This document shows positions 7,875 to 14,492 of a DNA stretch of 64,000 bases, piece by piece. Positions within the stretch are counted from its first letter, which is position 1. Every line of letters starts with the position of its first letter. The translations under genes were made by a program, and so were the position numbers. The notes beneath the pieces are model-generated. The model ran no database searches, had not been told where the DNA came from, and saw nothing but the letters and a program-made list of their open reading frames with translations. Origin of the DNA: Cyclobacterium roseum (GTDB lineage: Bacteria > Bacteroidota > Bacteroidia > Cytophagales > Cyclobacteriaceae). Location of the stretch: NCBI RefSeq assembly GCF_010119225.1, contig NZ_WNKF01000003.1:186001-250000 (forward strand). The letters are read 5' to 3'.

Positions 7875-8477
7875 ATGTTAAAAAATACGCTTACATGTGC
7901 TGTTGTTTTGATTTTACTCTGTTCACCCATGCTGCTCCAAGCCCAGGAAAGGCATGAATATGAGATTTCCATTCTGGGCATCAACATTGGTGACATGGTA
8001 GCCACCAAAGAAACCAAAGCCGATACCACGTATTTTTTGCTGAGAAGTGAGGTGAGCTTCTGGTTTTTTGGGCGGATCAACCTGGATTATACCACCAAAG
8101 TAAAATACCATCAGGGGCAGTTTATCGAATCATCCGTAGAAAAAAAGACCAACCGGGGAGATTTTCTGTCCAGGATTTGGCTGGAAGATGGGGTCTATGA
8201 GATCCGGGCCAATTCCTATAAGTATGAATTCAATGATCAGGTCAGTGAAAAAATAGACTACAGTGCGGTGCGCTTGTTTTTTGAGGAACCCAAAGGCAAG
8301 AAAAGAATGATTACCGAAAACCACGGCCAATTTGCCAGCATTACCGCTAAAGGAAACGGGGCCTACGATACCTATGTGGAAGGCAACGAAAACAACTACC
8401 AATACGAGAATGGCAAATTGCAGGAGGTCAGCATGCACAGTCCCATTAAGAATTACGTGATACAGCGGAAGGAATGA
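7875..8477 (+). CDS. DUF6134 family exported protein
   Basis: A 200-residue protein with a signal peptide (residues 1-24, cleavage around LLQAQ). The mature part has the pattern of DUF6134: an N-terminal EISILGINIGDMVATKE strand pair, ADTTYFLLRSEVSFWFFGRI, and a run of alternating strands ending in SPIKNYVIQRK. It looks like an all-beta periplasmic protein, similar in layout to DUF3108-type proteins. No enzymatic residues can be named. It is a single gene, downstream of vapBC and followed by a kilobase of repeats. Confidence 0.75.
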   Translation: MLKNTLTCAVVLILLCSPMLLQAQERHEYEISILGINIGDMVATKETKADTTYFLLRSEVSFWFFGRINLDYTTKVKYHQGQFIESSVEKKTNRGDFLSRIWLEDGVYEIRANSYKYEFNDQVSEKIDYSAVRLFFEEPKGKKRMITENHGQFASITAKGNGAYDTYVEGNENNYQYENGKLQEVSMHSPIKNYVIQRKE

Positions 8478-8846
8478 TGGTTGCTGATTTTCCGATTTCA
8501 CCACCATCCTGAGAATGAACTTTTTTAACCGGACATTAAGTAGGCACCTATACGATTCAAGTAACTGGTAACCATATAAGGGGTATTATAGGTGATTCAA
8601 GGATGTATTTCAAAAAATCCAATCTTGGTAGCTGTGACATCTGTTCGAAGGAGCTTATAGTAGTTCTATGCCTATACCATTATTTTTACCGCTTGGGTAT
8701 TTATGTTGGATGTTTTTTTACTGTAGTCTCATTTGTATTTAAGAGACTAAAAATCAAAAGGGAATATTATTGATGTATGAAAAGAGCGTTAGGCCGACAA
8801 AAAACCGAGGGGCGCAGCAGGATGGCGGGAGGAAGAGTTTTTTTGT

Positions 8847-8982
8847 CTTGATTCAAAATTTCTCTTAGGATTACTTTGATGGATAGTTCGGTTCAATAGT
8901 GCCTTTAATTACGATTAGATTCGACAGCAGGGTTGCAAACCCTGTTTATCTGGGTTCGGCATTGCAAATGCCGAACAGCGGG
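8847..8982. repeat. Dispersed repeat module A, copy 1
   Basis: About 136 bases that recur at 11391-11525 with only a few differences. It contains two small palindromic words: CAGGGTTGCAAACCCTG and TTCGGCATTGCAAATGCCGAA. In this copy the sequence runs on into module B; in the second copy it stops abruptly next to the stop codon of the RES gene. Confidence 0.8.
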
Positions 8983-9002
8983 TTGCAAACGCTGTTTAGT
9001 TG

Positions 9003-9068
9003 AATTCTTGCAGTCCCCGGGTTTCGACCGGGGTTATTGTAGTTGAAGCCCTTCAGGCTTCGGCATGG
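9003..9068. repeat. Dispersed repeat module B, copy 1
   Basis: Contains CCCCGGGTTTCGACCGGGG followed by GAAGCCCTTCAGGCTTCGG, both G/C-rich palindromes. A near copy is at 14271-14344. The modules look like REP-type elements of Bacteroidota. Confidence 0.7.
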
Positions 9069-9345
9069 AGGGAGAGTTTGATAATGAGGGAAGAAGGCCG
9101 ATGATTCGATTCGCTAGTTACTGGTTCGGAAATAACTTGAAATTTCCAGTAAGAAGATTGGACTGGAAGCAGGTAAAATTGTTTCCACCTCTAAAATAAC
9201 TCCGACTGATTTTCTAATTTATGCCAGGCCTGAAGGGCCTGAACAACAATAACCGTGGGTGCAACCCACGGTTTTGGGACTGCGGATTGTTTCCAACCCC
9301 GGTAGGGGTTGAATCTAGCGTAACTGCCTTTAGAAGATCAACTAT
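9056..9345. repeat. Dispersed repeat module C, copy 1
   Basis: About 290 bases repeated at 13871-14162 with many small differences. It includes the palindromes GGCCTGAAGGGCC, CCGTGGGTGCAACCCACGG and AACCCCGGTAGGGGTT. Module order differs between the two sites (B then C here, C then B there), so the modules move or recombine separately. Confidence 0.75.
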
Positions 9346-9384
9346 TTTCGTACCTAACACTATCATTTCGATTTGTGAAGTATA

Positions 9385-9433
9385 AATTTACCATGAAAAT
9401 CGAAAGTTATAATTTCGGTTTTCATGGTAAATT
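9385..9433. promoter_or_regulatory. 49-base hairpin upstream of the ATPase gene
   Basis: Two 21-base arms, starting AATTTACCATGAAAA and ending TTTTCATGGTAAATT, pair with one mismatch around a 7-base loop. It lies immediately before the candidate promoter of the AAA/DUF4143 gene. It could be an operator or a target site of the encoded protein; that is inference. Confidence 0.5.
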
Positions 9434-9436
9434 AGT

Positions 9437-9466
9437 TTTGAAGATTTACTTTTTCACCTATATTTA
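9437..9466 (+). promoter_or_regulatory. Candidate promoter of AAA/DUF4143 gene
   Basis: A TTTG -33 box (9437-9440) and TATATTTA (9459-9466, seven of eight matches to TAnnTTTG) are 18 bases apart, the expected Bacteroidota spacing. The ATG follows 20 bases later. Confidence 0.5.
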
Positions 9467-9486
9467 CATGGAATCTGTTTCAATCC

Positions 9487-10659
9487 ATGGTTAAGCAAAG
9501 GTATATACAGGCACTGTTTGAAGAATATATGGAAATATTCCCTGCAGTAGGGATTGTGGGTCCACGACAGGTTGGAAAAACTACCTTGGTCAAGAATCTT
9601 TCATGGGGAAAAAATAAAATTTACCTGGATCTTGAGAAAGCGAGCGATAGGGCGAAACTGAATGATGTGGAATTGTTTCTAACGAATCATCAAGGTAATA
9701 CCGTTATTCTCGATGAAATTCAACTAATGCCTGAGCTCTTCGCGGAACTTCGCAGTTCCATTGATGAAGACAGAAGGCCGGGAAGGTTTGTCCTCTTGGG
9801 GTCAGCATCACCCGACCTTATTCGGAGTAGTGCTGATTCCTTGGCGGGGAGGATAGGATATATCGAGCTCACTCCTTTTACGCTGAAAGAAATATTAATT
9901 GAGGAAATGGAGCGTCTTTGGATGCGGGGTGGTTATCCGCTGTCATTCCTGGCATCCACTGAGCGGATAAGTAATTTGTGGCGGGAAAATTTCATCAAAA
10001 CCTATATCGAAAGAGACCTCGGCCTATTGGGGCTGAATACGGATCCAAAGCTGGTTGAACGGTTTTGGATGATGTTGGCACATGTGCAGGGGAGTTTGTG
10101 GAATGGAGATAATTTTGCCAGAGCACTGGGGATTACCCGGCCTACAGTAACCCGTTACCTGAAATTCCTGGAAGGGTCATTTATGGTCCGGATCCTACAG
10201 CCCTACCACCGCAATGTCAAAAAACGCCTGGTAAAGTCCCCCAAGGTATATATCCGGGACACAGGACTGTTGCATACGTTGGCAGGTGTAAAGACCTATG
10301 ATGAATTGATCAATCAGTTGCTGATAGGCGCTTCCTGGGAGACCTTTGTCATTGAGCAGGTAATCAACGTGCTAGGACCGGATTACCAATACTATTTTTA
10401 CAGAACCCATCAGGGAGCGGAGTGTGATCTATTACTGGTTAAATCCGGAAAAGTGGAATGGGCCATTGAGATCAAAAATACCCTTTCACCTAAAATCAGT
10501 AGGGGATTTCTGATAAGCATGGAGGATACGAAGGCCGCTAAAGGGGCCGTAATTTCACGAGTTGAAGAAGGTTATCCGCTGAAAGAGGGTGTGAGAAATT
10601 ATTCTTTGAAGGAATTTTGTGAAGTTCTTAAAAAAAATAGTGGAGCAGAGAAAAACTAA
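9487..10659 (+). CDS. AAA-family ATPase with DUF4143 domain
   Basis: A 390-residue protein of the AAA_14/DUF4143 type. Residues 25-33 are the Walker A motif GPRQVGKTT, and TVILDEIQ near residue 78 is Walker B; the GSASPDL stretch near 106 is the sensor region. The C-terminal DUF4143 part includes a winged-helix-like segment (NFARALGITRPTVTRYLKFLE) and a D-E-x-K arrangement (GAECDLLL then AIEIKN) like that of PD-(D/E)XK nucleases. The family is common in accessory regions and its role is unsettled; defence or DNA-related roles are guesses. A long hairpin and a good promoter precede it. It converges on the nucleotidyltransferase gene, 24 bases away. Confidence 0.88.
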   Translation: MVKQRYIQALFEEYMEIFPAVGIVGPRQVGKTTLVKNLSWGKNKIYLDLEKASDRAKLNDVELFLTNHQGNTVILDEIQLMPELFAELRSSIDEDRRPGRFVLLGSASPDLIRSSADSLAGRIGYIELTPFTLKEILIEEMERLWMRGGYPLSFLASTERISNLWRENFIKTYIERDLGLLGLNTDPKLVERFWMMLAHVQGSLWNGDNFARALGITRPTVTRYLKFLEGSFMVRILQPYHRNVKKRLVKSPKVYIRDTGLLHTLAGVKTYDELINQLLIGASWETFVIEQVINVLGPDYQYYFYRTHQGAECDLLLVKSGKVEWAIEIKNTLSPKISRGFLISMEDTKAAKGAVISRVEEGYPLKEGVRNYSLKEFCEVLKKNSGAEKN

Positions 10660-10683
10660 AAACTCCCATTAAAATTAAATTTA

Positions 10684-11175
10684 TTATAACTTATGAATTG
10701 ATTTCAATTCTAAGATATCCAACAAATCTTTAGGTCTCGCTGCTCGCCTTTTGCTTTCCAGCAAGTCATATAAGTTGAGGACATTCCATTTAAGTACTCC
10801 AAATTTGCTAATTTCAACCTTTTCACTTTCGGAAAAGGCCTCATCAAAGCTTTTTCCAATTTGAAAATTTGTAATCAATTCTAAGTTTAAATCAGCAGGT
10901 GATAATTTTACAGATATATTTTGTTCCTTATTTTTAACTTTTTCAGGAAAGCTATCGATCTCATACCCCATCCGTCGAAATACTTGGAGTAGCTTCGAGA
11001 AATTTTCTTCAGACGTATCTATCCAGAAATCCACATCTGCGGAGTGTCTTTGGTAGCCGTGGAAATTAACCGCCCCGCCTCCAACCAAAAGCATTTTTAC
11101 CCCTTCTTTTGATGCTTCTTTTAAAAAGGCATCAATGTTTTCCTTCCAGATTTTTGTCATGGGTTTTGATTTCAA
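10684..11175 (-). CDS. Nucleotidyltransferase-fold protein (DUF6036/AbiEii-like)
   Basis: A 163-residue protein with the minimal nucleotidyltransferase signature: LLVGGGAVNFHGYQRHSADVDFWID (given here as two parts, GGGAVNFHG and SADVDFWID, near residues 31-53), where the two aspartates would bind metal. Relatives include AbiEii/MenT-type toxins and DUF6036 proteins; those that are toxins transfer nucleotides onto tRNA. The start could be the ATG at 11175 or the one at 11160 (MTKIW); both overlap the end of the upstream gene, so the two are translationally coupled. The small upstream partner makes a toxin-antitoxin pair plausible but not proved. Confidence 0.75.
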   Translation of the reverse strand: MKSKPMTKIWKENIDAFLKEASKEGVKMLLVGGGAVNFHGYQRHSADVDFWIDTSEENFSKLLQVFRRMGYEIDSFPEKVKNKEQNISVKLSPADLNLELITNFQIGKSFDEAFSESEKVEISKFGVLKWNVLNLYDLLESKRRAARPKDLLDILELKSIHKL

Positions 11176-11341
11176 TTATGAAATTGTCCGAAGGGGCTTT
11201 GTTGGTTGAATTGACGGGGAATCTCTTTAGGTTTTCGCAAAGGTCCAGGAAGGCGTAAAATCGGTCTTTCGGTGCTAGCCTTAGAAATGATTCCCGCTGC
11301 TCCCGGTTGCTTTCTTCTTTGGACTGAAACTTAAGTTCCAT
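11132..11341 (-). CDS. Small partner protein of the nucleotidyltransferase
   Basis: A protein of about 69 residues if started at the ATG at 11341 (MELKFQSKEESNREQR); the frame stays open to an earlier ATG at 11383. It is charged and probably helical, with the segment ESFLRLAPKDRFYAFLDLCENLKRF. Its 3' end overlaps the nucleotidyltransferase gene by about 40 bases in another frame. Such small acidic-basic helical proteins encoded just before DUF6036-type genes are common in Bacteroidota. An antitoxin or accessory role is inferred from position only; I do not recognise a named family. Confidence 0.6.
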   Translation of the reverse strand: MELKFQSKEESNREQRESFLRLAPKDRFYAFLDLCENLKRFPVNSTNKAPSDNFIIEIKTHDKNLEGKH

Positions 11342-11390
11342 AATGACATTCTTTAATTGTCGTAAATATAAGGCCAAAAACACAAATATA

Positions 11391-11525
11391 CTTGATTCAA
11401 AATTTTCTTAGGATTACTTTGATGGATAGGTCGCTTCAATAGGGCCTTTAATTACGATTAGATTCGACAGCAGGGTTGCAAACCCTGTTTATCTGGGTTC
11501 GGCATTGCAAATGCCGAACAGCGGG
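11391..11525. repeat. Dispersed repeat module A, copy 2
   Basis: Near-identical to 8847-8982. Its edge lies one base from the stop codon of the RES-domain gene (11527-11529). The element therefore abuts the coding region without disturbing it. Confidence 0.8.
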
Positions 11526-11526
11526 A

Positions 11527-12006
11527 TCATAAATCCAATATATCCGGATTTTCTGATTTGATCCTGGGACTAAAAACAAATTCCTCTGTAGACATCAATC
11601 GAATTTTCTTGTTTAAAAAATCTGTATGACGGGTATTGATAATGTAAACTTTTTCCTTGGGTATATTGGATGACGGCACCTCCAAAACAGGTGTTTTTCC
11701 TTCTCTATACCAATCACTGCCTATTTTCTGGCACAAGGAATAGGATGCTTTTTTGTACCAATTCTCCGGCAAGGAATCAAGTGGGATTTTTGTGATGCCG
11801 ATTTCATCATCAATCTGGATTTCCATTACCCTAAAAAGATTGTTAAGCCCCTCACTGCTTCTGTGCACCACATTTTCAAGACAGGCCAATGCCCTGGTGG
11901 ATGAGGTGTAAATCACAAAATTTCCCGAAACATTCCATCTATTGGGCTTACCTGAAGCAATGAGGTCATGGGCATATTTTTCCAAACAAATACGGAATAC
12001 CTGCAT
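11527..12006 (-). CDS. RES-domain toxin (NAD+-consuming)
   Basis: A 159-residue protein of the RES family. The RES features are visible: an N-terminal VFRICLEKYAHDL, then RWNVSGNFVIYTS and ALACLENVVHRS around residues 24-50, which supply the conserved arginine, tyrosine and glutamate of the NAD-binding pocket. Characterised RES toxins degrade NAD+ and stop growth unless bound by an Xre-type antitoxin. Length is normal. The partner antitoxin gene (12150-12563) lies upstream on the same strand, but 143 bases of repeat-like sequence separate them, whereas such pairs usually touch or overlap. A further repeat abuts its stop codon. Confidence 0.87.
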   Translation of the reverse strand: MQVFRICLEKYAHDLIASGKPNRWNVSGNFVIYTSSTRALACLENVVHRSSEGLNNLFRVMEIQIDDEIGITKIPLDSLPENWYKKASYSLCQKIGSDWYREGKTPVLEVPSSNIPKEKVYIINTRHTDFLNKKIRLMSTEEFVFSPRIKSENPDILDL

Positions 12007-12149
12007 TTCATATGTTAATAGTTGTCTTTAAGCGGCCATAACTTGTCCCGCACCAAAGGTCGGGATGCCCGCCCGGAGGAGGCCAGTCGGACGGGGAATC
12101 TCGCGAATGATAATCATTCCTCCATGTACCGCTTGCTTCGTGCTCGATT
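12007..12149. repeat. Probable inserted element between RES and Xre genes
   Basis: This G/C-rich stretch separates the Xre-type antitoxin gene from its RES toxin gene. It contains short palindromic words (CCCGCCCGGAGG region, GTCCCGCACC and GGTCGGGAT). On the minus strand an ATG overlaps the antitoxin stop (TCATGA), as it would in an intact pair, but it opens only a 40-codon meaningless frame. I see no second copy in this window, so calling it a mobile repeat is inference. Confidence 0.5.
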
Positions 12150-12563
12150 TCATGAAAAATCTCCGTAAGCAATCGTATCCAATTCTTCCATCACCAAATC
12201 TATTCCTCCACTGGTCTTTAAAAAATGATAGGGTATTGCCTCATCCAATCCTATTGCTGGCTTTTTTAGCCAGTTATTGAAAGCTTCAACTGAGCCAAAA
12301 ACCTGTTCCCCTTTTTTACGGAGTTCATTTAACTTCAACACCTGTTCACTGGCTATTGGGTTGAGGGTTTTTTCGGCCTTTTGGTAATTTTTCAAGGTCT
12401 TTGTTGACAAGTGCAGGATAAGAGAAAGGTCTTCCTCCGGCATTAACAGTGATGCTGATATCTCGAAGGCCATTTCAGCGTCGACTCCTTTTTGTGCCTG
12501 GACTACCAATTCAAAACTACTGATGGGATCTAAACGCGATCTTTTAATTACCTCACTTTTCAT
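12150..12563 (-). CDS. Xre/MbcA/ParS-type antitoxin of RES toxin
   Basis: A 137-residue protein of the two-domain Xre-type antitoxin class. The N-terminal half (about residues 25-75) is a helical DNA-binding region including DLSLILHLSTKTLKNYQKA. The C-terminal toxin-binding (formerly DUF2384) part shows AEQVFGS-like KGEQVFGSVEAFNNWLKKP and the final TSGGIDLVMEELDTIAYG. Such antitoxins bind the RES toxin and repress their own promoter. It ends with TCATGA, where a coupled toxin would usually start. The promoter probably lies in 12564-12650, which is also the region before the divergent DUF4221 gene. Confidence 0.87.
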   Translation of the reverse strand: MKSEVIKRSRLDPISSFELVVQAQKGVDAEMAFEISASLLMPEEDLSLILHLSTKTLKNYQKAEKTLNPIASEQVLKLNELRKKGEQVFGSVEAFNNWLKKPAIGLDEAIPYHFLKTSGGIDLVMEELDTIAYGDFS

Positions 12564-12650
12564 AAAAACGGTTTATCAGAAGTAGAAAGTTAAGAAAAAA
12601 TTCTATAAAAACGAGAAAATGTTCCTAAATTCAGCGCTTAACCATTGACC

Positions 12651-13802
12651 ATGAGCAAATTCGGTTTTTTTATCATTCTACTTTTAATCGTAGGCTGCGG
12701 AAGTCCTGAAAAAAGAAATCTCGAGCAACAACGGCAACTGTCTTTTTCTTTGGATACCGTTTTGGTGGATCCGGGAGACGAAATCCTATACCTAAGGGCT
12801 AGTTTGGGCTACGCTGAATTGTCAGCAGACGGAAGATTTCTATATAATTACAATCCTACGGACCATGCCTTGGAAAAAATTGACCTGGATGAATTAAAGT
12901 TTGTTGAGAAAATACCATTTGAAAAGGAAGGACCTCAGGGTACTGGCTCTTTTAATCCTTTTTTCCTGTTGGGGGTAGATAGCATTTTAGTGGCGGGGTC
13001 CCTGAAGCATGCGGCGATTTTTAATTTCAAAGGAGAGAAATTGAGTGAAGTAACTATACAGGAGGTACTGGACCAGTCAGGTATTTTGGATGGAGGGAAT
13101 CGTTTTCGCATTAACTCGGTAATTCCCGGTTCTGAAAACCGGTATTTCGGCTTTGTAACAGACTGGACGGCCAAGTCCAGGCAATTGATAAAAGTGGATG
13201 TGCCCGATGGTACAGTTACCGAGTTGGCACTTCCGGCGTTTGATAAGCTGGAAGAATACCATGTGACACAATTCAGTGGGGGGCAGGTTAGTGGTTTTTT
13301 AGTATCTCAGATTATGCTTCAAACGGAAGGAGAAAGCATCGTAATCAGCAATAGTGTATTCAATGAATTGTACGTATACCTTCCCGATAGCGATAGTTTG
13401 ATTTTGAAGACTTATGAAAGTCGATTAACGCCCAACCAAAAAACGCCTTACTATCCCAGGCAGGTAGATAGTGATGAGGCGATGGAGCGAATAAGGGCAA
13501 CCGGAATGGCAGAGATTAATTTTGAGCGGTTAATTTGGGACCAAGTCAATGCTCGATATTACCGGTTTTCCTATCAGGCAGACATCGAAACGGTTGAAAA
13601 GGATGGTTGGTTTTCCCTGTCTGCTACAAACGTTCGGGTTTACCTGACAGTGTTTGACAAAAACCTGGAGATGATAACCGAGTCCATCGTACCCCAATTA
13701 ACAACTATTCCCCGGACTTATTTTGTCAAGGACGGTGCCATCTGGATTTTTGAGAATATGGAAGATGAACTGGGTTTTTTGCGGCTTGGTATAGCGTTGT
13801 GA
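12651..13802 (+). CDS. DUF4221 family lipoprotein (paralogue 4 of 5)
   Basis: A lipoprotein of 383 residues from the ATG at 12651; the frame is open to a TTG two codons earlier, but the ATG gives the usual lysine-containing start. Lipobox IVGC (Cys16). The family blocks are all present: FSLDTVLVDPGDEILYLRA, FLYNYNPTDHALEKIDLDEL, PFEKEGPQGTG and the end YFVKDGAIWIFENMEDE. It is read away from the RES/Xre locus and towards the convergent propeller gene at 14493-15755, an arrangement repeated by the fifth copy. The role is unknown; an exported ligand-binding or enzyme-accessory propeller is a guess. Confidence 0.8.
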   Translation: MSKFGFFIILLLIVGCGSPEKRNLEQQRQLSFSLDTVLVDPGDEILYLRASLGYAELSADGRFLYNYNPTDHALEKIDLDELKFVEKIPFEKEGPQGTGSFNPFFLLGVDSILVAGSLKHAAIFNFKGEKLSEVTIQEVLDQSGILDGGNRFRINSVIPGSENRYFGFVTDWTAKSRQLIKVDVPDGTVTELALPAFDKLEEYHVTQFSGGQVSGFLVSQIMLQTEGESIVISNSVFNELYVYLPDSDSLILKTYESRLTPNQKTPYYPRQVDSDEAMERIRATGMAEINFERLIWDQVNARYYRFSYQADIETVEKDGWFSLSATNVRVYLTVFDKNLEMITESIVPQLTTIPRTYFVKDGAIWIFENMEDELGFLRLGIAL

Positions 13803-13870
13803 TGCAGGTCGATGGCTGGATGGTGTGATAGGCACCCGCAATCTCCGGACTTTTCTGGCTAAGGTCATTC

Positions 13871-14162
13871 TGGCTTCGGAGTCGAGGAAGAGTTTGATGA
13901 AGAGGGAAGAAGATCTATGATTCGATTCGCTAGTTACTGGTTCGGACATACCTTGAAATATCCAGTAAAATGATTTGACTGGAACCATGTAAAATTGTTT
14001 CCGCCTCCAAAAAACTCCGACTGATTGTCTAATTTATGCCAGGCCTGAAGGGCCTGAACAACAATAACCGTGGGTGCAGCCCACGGCTGATGGACTACCG
14101 ATTATCACCAACCCCGGTAGGGGTTGAATCTAACGTGTACGTCTTTCCGGGATCAATTGTTC
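13871..14162. repeat. Dispersed repeat module C, copy 2
   Basis: Aligns with 9056-9345 over its whole length, with scattered differences. It shares GGCCTGAAGGGCC, CCGTGGGTGCAGCCCACGG and AACCCCGGTAGGGGTT. Differences inside stems are often compensated or tolerated, as in REP-type elements. Confidence 0.75.
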
Positions 14163-14270
14163 TCGTGCCGACGGCTTCCCTTAGATCCGAGAAGAGCAGG
14201 GGAGGCTGTATATCCATAGGATAGGCGCTAGGCAGGCCCTTGTTCAACCCGCTCCGGGGTTGGGTGAAGG

Positions 14271-14344
14271 ATGGATTCTGGCAGCCCCCGGGTTTCGCCC
14301 GGGGTTATTGTTGTTGAAGCCCTTCAGGCTTCGGAGTCGAGGAT
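14271..14344. repeat. Dispersed repeat module B, copy 2
   Basis: Matches 9003-9068: CCCCGGGTTTCGCCCGGGG and GAAGCCCTTCAGGCTTCGG. Here it follows module C instead of preceding it. Confidence 0.7.
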
Positions 14345-14492
14345 ATTTTGAAAAGAAAGCAAGGAATTCAATGATTCAATCAACTTGAAAATGCCCTATT
14401 CACCAAAAATAGACCTGTAATCATGTATACGTTAAGTGAAGTAAAAGTGTAACCCTATTAGTTGATCCCGACGATTCCGCTTCTGCACCGTT

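Larger units (their letters stand above)
8478..9486. other. Repeat-rich spacer without genes
   Basis: About 1 kb with no supportable gene. From 8570 there is a degenerate CATATAAGG-type unit. From 8847 to about 9350 there is a string of palindromic modules that recur at 11391-11525 and 13871-14345. The last 100 bases hold a long perfect-looking hairpin and the promoter of the downstream ATPase gene. These elements are listed separately. Confidence 0.7.
13803..14492. other. Repeat-rich spacer between DUF4221 and propeller genes
   Basis: A 690-base stretch with no believable gene, filled mostly by module C (13871-14162) and module B (14271-14344). Between them lies another palindromic stretch, AACCCGCTCCGGGGTTGGG near 14249. 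The matching spacer in the next cassette (17089-17236) is only 148 bases and lacks these modules. Confidence 0.7.

Noticed and set aside
12065-12280. A 71-codon plus-strand frame in the RES/Xre spacer
   Set aside because: It crosses from the repeat-like spacer into the antitoxin gene on the opposite strand; no family features.
12645-12650. TTG start for the fourth DUF4221 gene
   Set aside because: An ATG follows two codons later and gives the lysine-containing signal peptide seen in the paralogues.
14036-14224. A 62-codon frame starting MPGLKGLNNNNRG
   Set aside because: It is made of repeat module C (also at 9224), so the peptide is a by-product of dispersed repeat DNA.
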